DNA from: Anaerocolumna sp047777345
Lineage (GTDB): Bacteria > Bacillota > Clostridia > Lachnospirales > Lachnospiraceae
NCBI GenBank assembly: GCA_047777345.1
Contig: JBKEEJ010000008.1
Location: forward strand, 1 to 64,000
DNA: 64,000 nucleotides
Reading direction: 5' to 3'
In this document: one piece after another, positions 1 through 8,836 of the stretch
Layout: each line of letters begins with the position of its first letter
How positions within the stretch are numbered: the first letter of the stretch is position 1
Position numbers and translations under genes: made by a program
The notes under the pieces: generated by a model
Databases searched by the model: none
The model's input: only the letters and a program-made list of their open reading frames with translations
What the model was told of the DNA's origin: nothing

Positions 1-1
1 T

Positions 2-253
2 GGCGTTTTGGATACGGCTCATTACAGTGATGAGATTAACCGCTCCTGGATATTCCGTTCGGTTGGATACGGACATGGGGAGGAATACTGGAAAGCAATT
101 ATATCCGAACTTAGGCTGGCCGGATACGATTATGCCATCAGCATTGAGCATGAAGACAGCCTTATGTCCGGAAAAGAAGGACTTTTAAAGGCAATCGGCT
201 TTCTTAAGAATATTTTAATTTATGAAGACCGGGGAAATATGTTCTGGGCATAA
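2..253 (+). CDS. Sugar phosphate isomerase/epimerase, C-terminal end (partial)
   Basis: The reading frame is open from the window edge and ends at TAA 251-253, so only about 83 C-terminal residues are present. The segment GVLDTAHYSDEINRSW followed by FRSVGYGHGEEYWK and SIEHEDSLM is typical of the last strands of xylose-isomerase-like TIM-barrel enzymes (IolE / sugar phosphate isomerase family). In that family the conserved His and Glu residues bind the divalent metal, and the Glu of SIEHED fits that role. The gene sits 48 bp upstream of a Gfo/Idh/MocA oxidoreductase on the same strand, a common pairing in sugar or inositol catabolic operons. The substrate cannot be told from this fragment. 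Confidence 0.85.
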   Translation, partial: GVLDTAHYSDEINRSWIFRSVGYGHGEEYWKAIISELRLAGYDYAISIEHEDSLMSGKEGLLKAIGFLKNILIYEDRGNMFWA

Positions 254-301
254 GTGTCAGATAAAATGAACGAAAGTTACTTAAAGAAAAAGGAGACAAG
301 T

Positions 302-1357
302 ATGCGTAATCAAAAGTTTATGCTGGGAATTGTGGGTTTCGGTGGTATGGGAAACTGGCACAGGGAACTGATAGAAACCATTGAGGGGCTGGAAGTGGCC
401 GGCATCTATGACATCAGTGAAACCAGGGTAAAATACGCAAAAGAAGAAGGCATTATGACTTATGAAAGTCTGGATGCGCTGCTTAATGATAAGGATACGG
501 ATCTGGTACTGGTTTCCACCCCAAATGATTTGCACAAACCCATTGCCATCAAAGCCATGAAAGCAGGTAAGAATGTCATATGTGAAAAACCGGTAACCTT
601 AAGTTCGAAAGATTTGCAGGAAATGATTGATGTTTCAAAGGAAACCGGCAAGGTATTAACAGTTCATCAGAACAGACGGTGGGATGAAGATTTTTTAACA
701 ATCAAAAAGATTTATGAGGAAGGGCTTCTTGGGGAAGTTTATCGTATCGAATCCAGAGTACATGGTTCCAGGGGCATTCCTGGTGACTGGAGACAATTAA
801 AAGAACATGGCGGCGGCATGGTGCTGGACTGGGGGTTCATCTGTTAGACCAGATTTTGATTATGACGGGAGATGTTAAGTTAAAATCCGTGTATGCTACG
901 CAAACTCACGTAACAAACCAAATGGTAGACGACGGCTTTACGGCAGGCTTAAGATTTGAAAATGGTCTGGAAGTTTTGGTTGAGGTTGGAACCAGTAATT
1001 TTATAAACATGCCTAGGTGGTACATGTTGGGCATAAACGGAACCGCAATTATTGAAGACTGGAATTTAAATGGCCAGATTGTCAGTGCGGCAGGCAAGGA
1101 TGAAAGGGACGTAATGCCAGTTCGCACAGCCGCAGGGCTTACCAAAACCATGGCTCCCCGCAGGGATGATACCATTAAAAAGCAACCATTACCGGTTGTA
1201 AAAAGTGATATCAGAGACTTTTACAGAAATGTGATGGATGTTTTAAAAGGAAAGGCAGAGCCAAAAAGTAAAACTGCCGGAAGTTATGCGTGTCATGAAA
1301 TTAATGGAAGCAATTTTTGATTCCGCAGACAAACATCAGGCGGTTGCTTTCGAGTAA
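302..1357 (+). pseudogene. Gfo/Idh/MocA family oxidoreductase broken by two compensating single-base indels
   Basis: This is an NAD(P)-dependent sugar or inositol-type dehydrogenase. It starts at ATG 302 after AAAGGAGACAAGT. The N-terminal Rossmann motif GIVGFGGMGNWH and the CEKPVTL motif carrying the family lysine are intact. The frame breaks in the G-run at 834-838: the expected D-W-G-V-H-L-L-D needs one more G, and the observed frame stops at 847. Coding continues in the +1 frame (LDQILIMTGDVKLKS) until an A-run at 1263-1267 with one A too many. After that the original frame resumes as KLPEVMRVMKLMEAIFDSAD and ends at TAA 1355-1357. Correcting both would give about 351 residues, the normal family length. 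Both lesions lie in homopolymers, so base-calling error is as likely as true decay. Confidence 0.85.
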
Positions 1358-1363
1358 AAACAA

Positions 1364-1445
1364 AAAAGGAACGTTGCAAAATGAAGCTATCAGATTATCT
1401 TACCCGGCCTTATCCAAAAGCTTACCACTTTGCAACATTCTTTTT
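1364..1445. terminator. Bidirectional terminator-like hairpin (GTTGCAAAATGAAGC family)
   Basis: Arms GTTGCAAA (1373-1380) and TTTGCAAC (1429-1436) are flanked by AAAAAAGGAAC on the left and ATTCTTTTT on the right, giving a T-run when read from either strand. It lies between the plus-strand oxidoreductase and the minus-strand 6S RNA and can end both. The arm GTTGCAAAATGAAGC recurs in other hairpins of this window. Confidence 0.6.
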
Positions 1446-1447
1446 GA

Positions 1448-1634
1448 AATTTAACCCAAGATGCCGTTATCTGCAATTTTGATACCTAGCCAAAGCCAGG
1501 GTGGAAACCGCATCCGGTTTTCTGCCTTCCACTGCTACGGTGGCCTGGCATACGACCGGAGATATAGGAATCCTGTTTATAATTGTAGGATCAAAATAGC
1601 AGAATCTCGTACACCCCAGGCTCATCTTTTGTTT
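1448..1634 (-). ncRNA. ssrS: 6S RNA
   Basis: No protein-coding gene fits here. Read on the minus strand, the RNA has the closing stem CCUGGGGUG paired with CAUCUUGGG, followed by the bubble entry GUACGA and preceded by ACGGCAUC. These match the diagnostic ends of bacterial 6S RNA (in E. coli, CUGAGAUGUUCG and CGGCAUCUCGGAG). Further in, UCUGC pairs with GCAGA, AUUUUGAU pairs with AUCAAAAU, and GCCAGG pairs with CCUGGC, giving the long interrupted rod that mimics an open promoter. 6S RNA binds sigma-A RNA polymerase and damps transcription in stationary phase. A good sigma-A promoter sits immediately upstream. The ends are estimated to within about 10 bases. Confidence 0.78.
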
Positions 1635-1640
1635 ATCTAA

Positions 1641-1669
1641 ATTATAAAATATTCTGATACAGTTCACAA
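1641..1669 (-). promoter_or_regulatory. Sigma-A promoter of 6S RNA
   Basis: On the minus strand TTGTGA (1669-1664) and TATAAT (1646-1641) are separated by 17 bp. This places the transcription start near 1634, just outside the closing stem of the 6S RNA. Confidence 0.7.
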
Positions 1670-1897
1670 TAGTAATTTTCTGTAAAAAATTAATTTATAA
1701 AGCTTGTTACTGGAATTTAGAGGGAAATTTAAACTAAACTTTAAAAACCCAAAAATGGAAAAAATTGACGGAATGTTGTTATATTCCAGTATTATTTTGC
1801 TGCAAATGCACAAATTAATCTTACTGTTTCACTTTTAAAGTTAACCGTAAACATATTTTTAGAATAATAAAGCAGCAAATAAATATTGGAGGAGAAA

Positions 1898-2170
1898 ATG
1901 GAAGAACTGTTTATAGAAACGAAAGAAGGAAGATTGAAAATTGATAACACCATTGTAGAAAAATATGATTTAAAAAAAGGAACACTTTCTCCTTTCAGCA
2001 GAAAACCTTTGGTAGACAGGTACGGTGATTTTACAAGAGAGGAGCCTTTCTGGGAAGAAGTTTCCTTAAATCAGGGTGATGACGAAATTGAAGAAATGGA
2101 AAACGGTTTGTTATTGTCCACATCGGAAATGCTAGACATTGCTCAGGGCGTGGATTCGGATATGACGTAA
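1898..2170 (+). CDS. Small acidic protein of unknown function
   Basis: This encodes 90 residues starting at ATG 1898, with the ribosome site GGAGGAG ending 5 bp upstream. An in-frame TTG at 1886 lies inside that ribosome site and is unlikely to be the start. The protein is acidic, soluble and has no signal peptide. Its first half (FIETKEGRLKIDNTIVEKYD, then SPFSRKPLVDRYGDF) looks like a compact folded unit, and the last 35 residues are Glu/Asp-rich. I recognise no family. It stands alone between the 6S RNA and a lipoprotein gene. Codon use matches its neighbours and the start is strong, so I regard it as real. Confidence 0.7.
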   Translation: MEELFIETKEGRLKIDNTIVEKYDLKKGTLSPFSRKPLVDRYGDFTREEPFWEEVSLNQGDDEIEEMENGLLLSTSEMLDIAQGVDSDMT

Positions 2171-2316
2171 AGCGGATTGCAAGATACAGTAATCTTGTTA
2201 CCTTATTTTATTTGCCCGATGCTTGCATTTATTTCCTGTACAAATTATAATAAATTATGTGTGATTCGTTTTAAGTTGGTTTTGCTGTTAAGATTAGATA
2301 CAGACGGGAGTCAGGA

Positions 2317-3516
2317 ATGAAGAATAAAAGATTAATAAGTATTGCTATACTGGTTTTGGCAATGGTTTTGCTTGCAGGATGCGGCAGTTCGGCAGGCAAA
2401 TATCATAAGGAAGGGTTAAAGTATTTTTCTTCCGGGAATTATGAAAAGGCGGAAGAATATTTTGCAAAGGCTTTGCAGCTAAATGGGGATCGGGCGGAAT
2501 ATTATATTGATTACGGAATGGCATTAATTCAATTAGGAAAGTATGAAGAGGCCATTTCGAATTTTGATCGTGTCATTCTGGACAAGGACAGCACTATTGT
2601 AAGAAAAAATAATAAAAAAGCTTATCGGGCAAAAGGGATTGCTTATTTTAAAAAGCACGATTATTCTACTGCCATTCAGTTTTTTGACAAGGCGCTGGAT
2701 ATCAGTGAATTGAGCAGCCTGAATTTGGATATTTTATACTACAAAGCCGATTCCCAGGTAAAAGCAGGTCTTTTTGATAAGGCAATTGACACATATTCGA
2801 CCATAATTAAAAATAAGTCCTCCGATGCTGACGCATACTGCAGCAGGGCTTATGCATACAAGATGCTTAAAAATTATGAAAAAAGCCTGAAAGATTATGA
2901 TAAGGCCATTAAATTAGATAATAAAAATTTTGACTGTTATATTGGAAAATATTTTTTGCTGCTGGATATGGGATATAAGGAAAAAGCGACGGCAGTATTG
3001 GGAGCGGCTTCCAATATAGAGACAAAAACCAAGGAAGATAATTTCAATTTGGCAAAGATTCATTATTATATGGGCGATTATGAAAATGCCATTGAAGAAT
3101 TTGGCGAGGCACATAAGAACGGATTTGCCGAAGCTTATTATTTCTTAGGCAGTATCTATGAGCAAAAAAAGGAATATAAAAAAGCCGTAAATAATTACAG
3201 TAAATATATAAAAGAAGAAACGTATATACCGTCTGCGGCTGTTTACAATGGGATATCCTATTGCCTTATTCAGCTTGAAAATTATGAAGAAGCTCTTTCT
3301 TATATAGAGTCCGGTTTGAAATATAACGATACGGAATATAATCAGCCTTTAAAACGAAACGAAATCATTATTTATGAGAATCTGGGTAATTTCCAAAAGG
3401 CAGCAAGTCTTATGAAGGACTATTTAAAATTATATCCGGACGACGAAGACGCAGGCAGGGAATATGAATTTATTAAAACAAGGCTACCGGAAGTAAGTAC
3501 GCCGCATGAAGAATAA
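2317..3516 (+). CDS. TPR-repeat lipoprotein
   Basis: The 399-residue product has a lipoprotein signal with lipobox LAGC (Cys22), so it should be anchored on the outer face of the membrane. The rest is a chain of tetratricopeptide repeats: HKEGLKYFSSGNYEKAEEYF, YIDYGMALIQLGKYEEAISNF, AKGIAYFKKHDYSTAIQFF, CSRAYAYKMLKNYEKSLKDY and IHYYMGDYENAIEEF, with several more. Such solenoids hold protein partners and have no catalytic residues. The stop codon overlaps an in-frame ATG of the downstream hflX frame, but the preferred hflX start lies 16 bp after it, so the two are probably co-transcribed. The partner is unknown. Confidence 0.88.
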   Translation: MKNKRLISIAILVLAMVLLAGCGSSAGKYHKEGLKYFSSGNYEKAEEYFAKALQLNGDRAEYYIDYGMALIQLGKYEEAISNFDRVILDKDSTIVRKNNKKAYRAKGIAYFKKHDYSTAIQFFDKALDISELSSLNLDILYYKADSQVKAGLFDKAIDTYSTIIKNKSSDADAYCSRAYAYKMLKNYEKSLKDYDKAIKLDNKNFDCYIGKYFLLLDMGYKEKATAVLGAASNIETKTKEDNFNLAKIHYYMGDYENAIEEFGEAHKNGFAEAYYFLGSIYEQKKEYKKAVNNYSKYIKEETYIPSAAVYNGISYCLIQLENYEEALSYIESGLKYNDTEYNQPLKRNEIIIYENLGNFQKAASLMKDYLKLYPDDEDAGREYEFIKTRLPEVSTPHEE

Positions 3517-3532
3517 AATTAGGGAGTTTTAT

Positions 3533-4786
3533 ATGAGTGAACTGTACGAAATAAAAGAAAAAGAAGAAAGGCTGATTCTGGTAGGAGTTGCCGTAAACGA
3601 CGGAGATGACACAGAAGATTCTTTGGATGAGCTGGAGGAACTGGTAAAAACAGCCGGTGCCGTAACCGTGGCAAAAGTAATACAAAACAGGGAAAGCATT
3701 CACCCGGGGACCTATATTGGAAAAGGAAAAATCGAGGAAGTAAAAGATTTGATTATAGAATCAGATGCTACCGGGATTGTCTGTGATGACGAATTATCCC
3801 CGGCTCAGCTTAAAAATCTGGAAGATGCCCTGCAGACTAAGATAATGGACAGGACAATATTAATTCTGGATATTTTTGCACAGCATGCAACCACAAGAGA
3901 AGGAAAAATACAGGTAGAATTGGCCCAGCTAAGGTACCGGGCCACAAGACTGATCGGTATGCGTAATTCTTTGTCACGGCTTGGCGGTGGTATTGGAACC
4001 AGAGGGCCTGGTGAAAAGAAACTGGAAGTAGACCGAAGGCTTATCAGAGACCGGATATCCCAGTTAAAAAGAGAATTGGAGGAAGTAAAACAATACAGGG
4101 ATACATCCAGGGAGTTAAGAAGCAAAGGAGCCGTACCGGTTATTGCCATCGTAGGATATACCAATGCAGGTAAATCTACTTTGTTAAACCGTTTGACCAA
4201 TGCCGGAGTATTGGAAGAAAATAAATTATTTGCCACACTGGATCCTACCACAAGAAGTATGACACTTCCAAGCGGGCAGAAGATTTTGTTAACGGACACG
4301 GTTGGGTTTATACGAAAACTTCCCCATCATTTAATCGAGGCTTTCCGCAGTACGCTGGAAGAGGCCAAATATGCTGACATTATATTGCATGTGGTAGACA
4401 GCTCCAATCCTTCCGCTTATAAGCATATGCATGTGGTATATGAAACCCTGGCCAACCTGGGGGTAAAAGACAAACCTGTTATTACGGCATTTAACAAGCA
4501 GGATTTGGTGGACAACCATCAGATTATAAAGGATTTTAAAGCGGACAGGGTTGTGAAAATTTCGGCCAAAGAAATGCAGGGACTGGAGGAACTGTTAGCA
4601 ATTTTTGAAGAAATTTTAAGGGAACGCAAAATACTTATGGAAAAAATATTTTCCTATAACGAGGCCGGCAAAATCCAGGTTGTTCGTAAATATGGGGAAC
4701 TTCTTTGTGAGGAGTACCGGGAAAATGGAATCTATGTCAAGGCCTACCTGCCAAAGGAAATATATAACCAGATGTTAAACGGATAA
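3533..4786 (+). CDS. hflX: GTPase HflX
   Basis: The product is a ribosome-associated GTPase of 417 residues. HflX proteins split stalled or heat-damaged ribosomes. The N-terminal domain carries the family signature GTYIGKGKIEEVK, then the Arg/Gly linker RGPGEKKLEVDRR, then the G domain with G1 GYTNAGKS, the TTR of DPTTRSM (G2), DTVGF (G3), NKQD (G4) and ISAK (G5). I chose ATG 3533, seven bases after GGGAG. The upstream in-frame ATG 3506 overlaps the preceding gene and has no ribosome site. All nucleotide-binding motifs are intact. Confidence 0.95.
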   Translation: MSELYEIKEKEERLILVGVAVNDGDDTEDSLDELEELVKTAGAVTVAKVIQNRESIHPGTYIGKGKIEEVKDLIIESDATGIVCDDELSPAQLKNLEDALQTKIMDRTILILDIFAQHATTREGKIQVELAQLRYRATRLIGMRNSLSRLGGGIGTRGPGEKKLEVDRRLIRDRISQLKRELEEVKQYRDTSRELRSKGAVPVIAIVGYTNAGKSTLLNRLTNAGVLEENKLFATLDPTTRSMTLPSGQKILLTDTVGFIRKLPHHLIEAFRSTLEEAKYADIILHVVDSSNPSAYKHMHVVYETLANLGVKDKPVITAFNKQDLVDNHQIIKDFKADRVVKISAKEMQGLEELLAIFEEILRERKILMEKIFSYNEAGKIQVVRKYGELLCEEYRENGIYVKAYLPKEIYNQMLNG

Positions 4787-4802
4787 ATTGCAGTTTACTG
4801 AC

Positions 4803-4876
4803 GGGGTTGTTCCACAATGAAGCTTTCGGGATATGGTATAGGTAGCTATATCCCGATTTTATTATTGTGGCAACCC
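4803..4876 (+). terminator. Terminator after hflX, member of the GGGGTTGTT hairpin family
   Basis: Outer arms GGGTTGTTCCACAAT and ATTGTGGCAACCC surround a perfect inner hairpin TCGGGATAT / ATATCCCGA, followed by TTTCTTTTT. It contains CAATGAAGCTTT, which is shared with the hairpins at 1371 and 44311. Confidence 0.7.
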
Positions 4877-5159
4877 TTTCTTTTTGTAATTTTAGTTTAT
4901 AATTTTGCGACATATCATTTTATGGTTTTGTGACAACTCTCTTTTTTTATAACCTGTTTCATTCGTATCAATTTGTGGGATGGGCTGGAAACTGTGGGTA
5001 ACCCATAAGTTGGCATGATCTTATAAATTAAATTAATTATCCCAAATTTTCAAATATTATAATTATTTCACTTAATAATCACTTCTGTAGTAATAAAGGT
5101 AATCATCCTATGAAAGTTTCAGAATTTTAATATGTAAATAGGAATTAAGGACTAAATAT
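4877..5159. other. Intergenic stretch without a recognisable gene
   Basis: This is AT-rich DNA between the hflX terminator and the nrdD control region. Stop codons occur in all frames and no hairpin with a T-run is visible. I see nothing in it that I can name. Confidence 0.5.
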
Positions 5160-5179
5160 AACCACAATATATTGTGGTT
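5160..5179. promoter_or_regulatory. NrdR-box-like operator upstream of nrdD
   Basis: AACCACAATATATTGTGGTT is a perfect 20-bp palindrome with the core ACAATATATTGT. It matches the NrdR box, where the ATP/dATP-sensing repressor NrdR controls ribonucleotide reductase genes. NrdR usually binds two boxes about 31 bp apart. The sequence GGAATATATGTTGT at 5193-5206 is a weak candidate for the second. The palindrome ends 36 bp before the -35 element of the nrdD promoter. Confidence 0.7.
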
Positions 5180-5215
5180 AATGCAAAAATATGGAATATA
5201 TGTTGTAGTTTTAAC

Positions 5216-5244
5216 TTGACGTATATTGAAAATTCTGCTAATAT
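5216..5244 (+). promoter_or_regulatory. Sigma-A promoter of nrdD
   Basis: TTGACG (5216-5221) and TAATAT (5239-5244) are separated by exactly 17 bp. The predicted start near 5251 leaves a leader of about 55 bases before ATG 5308. Confidence 0.7.
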
Positions 5245-5307
5245 TATTATAGCGTGAGTACATAAGAAAATATGTACGTGAAAGATAAGAAGGGGGATAC
5301 ATATCAT

Positions 5308-7710
5308 ATGTTTCAGGTAGTGAAAAGAGACGGTGAAATCGCCGATTTTGACCTGTCAAAAATAGCAGGAGCAATTACCAAAGCTTTTAAGGCTACTCAA
5401 AAAATCTATACGGATGATATTATTAATTTACTGGCCTTAAGAGTGACTGCAGATTTCCAGAGCAAGATAAAAGAAGAAAAAATACATGTGGAGGATATTC
5501 AGGACAGCGTTGAGCATGTTTTGGAGCAGGCCGGATATACGGATGTGGCAAAAGCATATATTTTATATCGTAAAAACAGAGAACGTATCCGTAATATGAA
5601 GTCTACAATCCTTGACTATAAGGAAATTGTTAACAGTTATGTGAAAGAAGAAGACTGGAGAGTTAAGGAAAACTCTACGGTAACCTATTCTGTGGGAGGT
5701 TTGATCCTTCATAATTCCGGTTCTATTACGGCTAATTACTGGCTGTCCGAAATCTATGATGATGAAATTGCTTCCGCTCACAGAAATGCGGATATTCATT
5801 TACATGATTTATCCATGTTAACGGGATATTGTGCCGGCTGGTCTTTAAAACAGCTTATTCAGGAAGGATTAGGCGGAATACCCGGAAAGATTACTTCTTC
5901 ACCTGCAAGCCATCTTTCAACTTTGTGCAACCAGATGGTTAACTTCTTAGGAATTATGCAGAACGAATGGGCAGGCGCTCAGGCCTTTTCATCCTTTGAT
6001 ACTTATTTGGCTCCTTTTGTTAAAATAGATAACTTATCTTACCGCGAGGTAAAACAGTGCATTCAGTCCTTTATTTATGGGGTAAACACACCAAGCCGGT
6101 GGGGAACTCAGGCACCATTTTCCAATATAACACTGGACTGGACCGTTCCAAAGGACTTAGCTGACCAGTATTGTATCGTAGGCGGCAAGGAAGTGGATTT
6201 TAAATACAAAGACTGCAAGAAAGAAATGGACATGATTAATAAGGCATTTATTGAAATCATGCTGGAGGGAGATGCCAACGGAAGAGGATTCCAGTATCCT
6301 ATCCCTACTTATTCCATTACCAAAGACTTTGACTGGTCTGACACAGAAAATAACCGCCTGTTATTTGAAATGGCTGCAAAATACGGAACACCTTATTTTT
6401 CAAACTATATTAACAGCGATATGGAACCCAGCGATATTCGTTCCATGTGCTGCAGGTTACGCCTTGACTTAAGAGAATTAAGGAAAAAGACCGGCGGTTA
6501 CTTTGGTTCCGGAGAGAGCACCGGTTCCATAGGAGTTGTAACCATTAATATGCCAAGAATTGCGTATCTGGCTACATCCGAAGAAGATTTCTTTAAACGC
6601 CTGGATCATATGATGGATATTGCCGCACGTTCTTTAAAGGTTAAGAGAGATGTTATAACAAAACTTTTGAACGAAGGATTATATCCTTATACAAAACGTT
6701 ACCTTGGAACCTTTGAGAATCATTTTTCCACGATTGGTCTGGTAGGAATGAACGAAGCCGGCTTAAATGCCAAATGGCTGCGTAAAGACTTAACGGATCC
6801 GGCTACCCAGGCCTTTACCATTAAAGTACTAAAACACATGAGAGAACGTCTTTCCGATTATCAGGAACAATACGGAGACTTGTATAACCTGGAAGCAACA
6901 CCGGCAGAGTCTACCAGCTATCGTTTGGCAAAGCATGACAAAGAACGCTGGCCGGATATTATAACAGCCGGAAATCCGGGAGATACGCCTTACTATACCA
7001 ACAGTTCCCACTTACCGGTTGGATTTACGGAAGATATTTTTGAAGCTTTGGATATTCAGGATGAAATGCAGACTTTGTATACTTCCGGCACTGTTTTCCA
7101 TGCGTTTTTAGGAGAAAAGCTTCCGGACTGGAAGGCAGCAGCCAAGTTGGTAAGAACCATAGCCGAAAATTACAAGCTGCCTTATTACACCCTTTCTCCG
7201 ACTTATTCTATTTGCAAAAACCACGGATACTTAACAGGCGAACAGTTTACATGTCCAAAATGCGGGGAACCGGCAGAAGTTTACAGCCGAATAACCGGTT
7301 ATTACCGTCCGGTACAAAACTGGAATGAAGGAAAAGTTCAGGAATATAAGAACCGTAAGCTTTATAACCTGGAACATTCCAGAAAAATGCCGGTAGGAGA
7401 ATGCAAACAGGAAGATGCAGCTCTTTCTCTGGAGGAAATAGCGGCCACCCATGCTAGCCATATCATGCAGGATGGTGCCTACCTTTTTACCACAAAGACT
7501 TGTCCCAATTGCAAGGTGGCAAAATCCTATCTGAAGGATTTTCCATATGAAGTGGTAGATGCGGAAGAAAATCCGGATTTAACCCGGGAATATGGGGTTA
7601 TGCAGGCGCCAACACTTGTAGTAATAAAGGATGGACAATATAAGAAATATACCAATCTTGCCAATATTAAAACCTTTGTTGAGAAACAGTCAGCCAGTGT
7701 TACGGCTTAA
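5308..7710 (+). CDS. nrdD: Anaerobic ribonucleoside-triphosphate reductase (class III) with C-terminal glutaredoxin-like domain
   Basis: The product reduces NTPs to dNTPs with a glycyl radical. The N-terminal ATP-cone (VVKRDGEIADFDLSKIAGAI) senses ATP and dATP. The zinc site includes CPKC, and the radical glycine lies in RITGYYRPVQNWN. After the usual end there are about 80 more residues forming a thioredoxin/glutaredoxin fold with a CPNC pair (732-735) and the cis-proline motif APTL. This suggests a built-in disulfide reductant. Of two in-frame ATGs (5272, 5308) I prefer 5308, which follows AAGGGGGAT. No nrdG activase gene follows, although NrdD needs one, so it must be elsewhere. The gene sits behind an NrdR-like box. 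Confidence 0.95.
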   Translation: MFQVVKRDGEIADFDLSKIAGAITKAFKATQKIYTDDIINLLALRVTADFQSKIKEEKIHVEDIQDSVEHVLEQAGYTDVAKAYILYRKNRERIRNMKSTILDYKEIVNSYVKEEDWRVKENSTVTYSVGGLILHNSGSITANYWLSEIYDDEIASAHRNADIHLHDLSMLTGYCAGWSLKQLIQEGLGGIPGKITSSPASHLSTLCNQMVNFLGIMQNEWAGAQAFSSFDTYLAPFVKIDNLSYREVKQCIQSFIYGVNTPSRWGTQAPFSNITLDWTVPKDLADQYCIVGGKEVDFKYKDCKKEMDMINKAFIEIMLEGDANGRGFQYPIPTYSITKDFDWSDTENNRLLFEMAAKYGTPYFSNYINSDMEPSDIRSMCCRLRLDLRELRKKTGGYFGSGESTGSIGVVTINMPRIAYLATSEEDFFKRLDHMMDIAARSLKVKRDVITKLLNEGLYPYTKRYLGTFENHFSTIGLVGMNEAGLNAKWLRKDLTDPATQAFTIKVLKHMRERLSDYQEQYGDLYNLEATPAESTSYRLAKHDKERWPDIITAGNPGDTPYYTNSSHLPVGFTEDIFEALDIQDEMQTLYTSGTVFHAFLGEKLPDWKAAAKLVRTIAENYKLPYYTLSPTYSICKNHGYLTGEQFTCPKCGEPAEVYSRITGYYRPVQNWNEGKVQEYKNRKLYNLEHSRKMPVGECKQEDAALSLEEIAATHASHIMQDGAYLFTTKTCPNCKVAKSYLKDFPYEVVDAEENPDLTREYGVMQAPTLVVIKDGQYKKYTNLANIKTFVEKQSASVTA

Positions 7711-7768
7711 ACTTAAAAAGATTTTCTGATACTTAATCAGGATGAAACTTATAAAATAAAATAACAGA

Positions 7769-7832
7769 CAAGCATCTCTTTGGGCTAAGTAGCAAAATAC
7801 TTAAATTACCAGGGAGGTGCTTTTCTTTTATT
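7769..7832 (+). terminator. Terminator after nrdD
   Basis: AAGCATCTCT pairs with GGGAGGTGCTT allowing a G-U pair, followed by TTCTTTTATTT. It separates nrdD from thyA. Confidence 0.6.
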
Positions 7833-7922
7833 TGACCGCCATAGGTAATACTGATATAATGAAGCTAAATTAAGACCTATTTAAAACAATATAACTGGAA
7901 AAAGTGAGAGGAGTGTGATTGT

Positions 7923-8771
7923 GTGAGCCTGGCAGATAAAATTTTTATTGACATGTGCAAAGATATTCTGGAGAACGGGGTCAGTACGGAAGGAGAAAAA
8001 GTTCGTCCCAAATGGGAAGACGGGACAAGTGCCTATACCATAAAAAAATTTGGCGTGGTTAACCGCTATGATTTATCCAAAGAGTTTCCTGCGCTTACCT
8101 TAAGGAGAACGGCAATGAAAAGCTGCATTGATGAACTTCTTTGGATATGGCAAAAAAAATCCAATAATATCAAGGATTTAAACAGTCACATCTGGGACAG
8201 CTGGGCAGACGAAAACGGTTCTATCGGAAAGGCTTACGGTTACCAGTTAGGCGTAAAGCATAAATATAAGGAAGGCGAAATGGATCAGGTGGACCGGGTA
8301 ATATACGATTTGAAAAACAATCCATTCAGCAGACGGATTATTGTCAATATGTATGTCCATCAGGATTTGCATGAGATGAATCTGTATCCCTGCGCCTACA
8401 GCGTGACCTTTAATGTAACCAGAAATAAGGAAAACAATCGGCTTAAATTAAATGCCATATTAAATCAAAGATCCCAGGATGTTTTGGCGGCAAATAACTG
8501 GAATGTATGCCAGTATGCGGTTTTGGTGCATATGCTGGCCCAGGTCTGCGATATGGAAGCAGGAGAGTTAGTTCATGTTATTGCGGATGCCCATATTTAC
8601 GACAGGCATATACCCATTATAAAAGAGTTAATCAGCAGACCGGCTTATGATGCGCCTACTTTTTGGATTAACCCGGATATTAAGGATTTTTACCAGTTTA
8701 AGATAGAAGATTTCAGGCTGGATAATTACATAACCGGACCCAAAATAGAAAAAATACCAATAGCGGTATAA
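7923..8771 (+). CDS. thyA: Thymidylate synthase (divergent ThyA type)
   Basis: The enzyme makes dTMP from dUMP using methylene-tetrahydrofolate. It has 282 residues and starts at GTG 7923 after GAGAGGAG. The overall layout (HIWDSWADENGSIGKAYGYQ, SRRIIVNMY, HIYDRHIPIIKE) is that of ThyA, closest in style to the long B. subtilis ThyA. The active-site region is unusual: the cysteine sits in LYPCAYS rather than PPCH, and the dUMP-binding RSxDxxLGxPFN motif reads RSQDVLAANNWN. The catalytic Cys and the Arg/Ser/Asp are kept. folA follows 65 bp later, which makes sense because ThyA turns its cofactor into dihydrofolate that FolA must recycle. Confidence 0.92.
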   Translation: MSLADKIFIDMCKDILENGVSTEGEKVRPKWEDGTSAYTIKKFGVVNRYDLSKEFPALTLRRTAMKSCIDELLWIWQKKSNNIKDLNSHIWDSWADENGSIGKAYGYQLGVKHKYKEGEMDQVDRVIYDLKNNPFSRRIIVNMYVHQDLHEMNLYPCAYSVTFNVTRNKENNRLKLNAILNQRSQDVLAANNWNVCQYAVLVHMLAQVCDMEAGELVHVIADAHIYDRHIPIIKELISRPAYDAPTFWINPDIKDFYQFKIEDFRLDNYITGPKIEKIPIAV

Positions 8772-8836
8772 ATATAGGGGCTTATTATCTGAAATCTTTT
8801 ATTCAACAAATAATATAACAGATGAGGAGTATGCAA

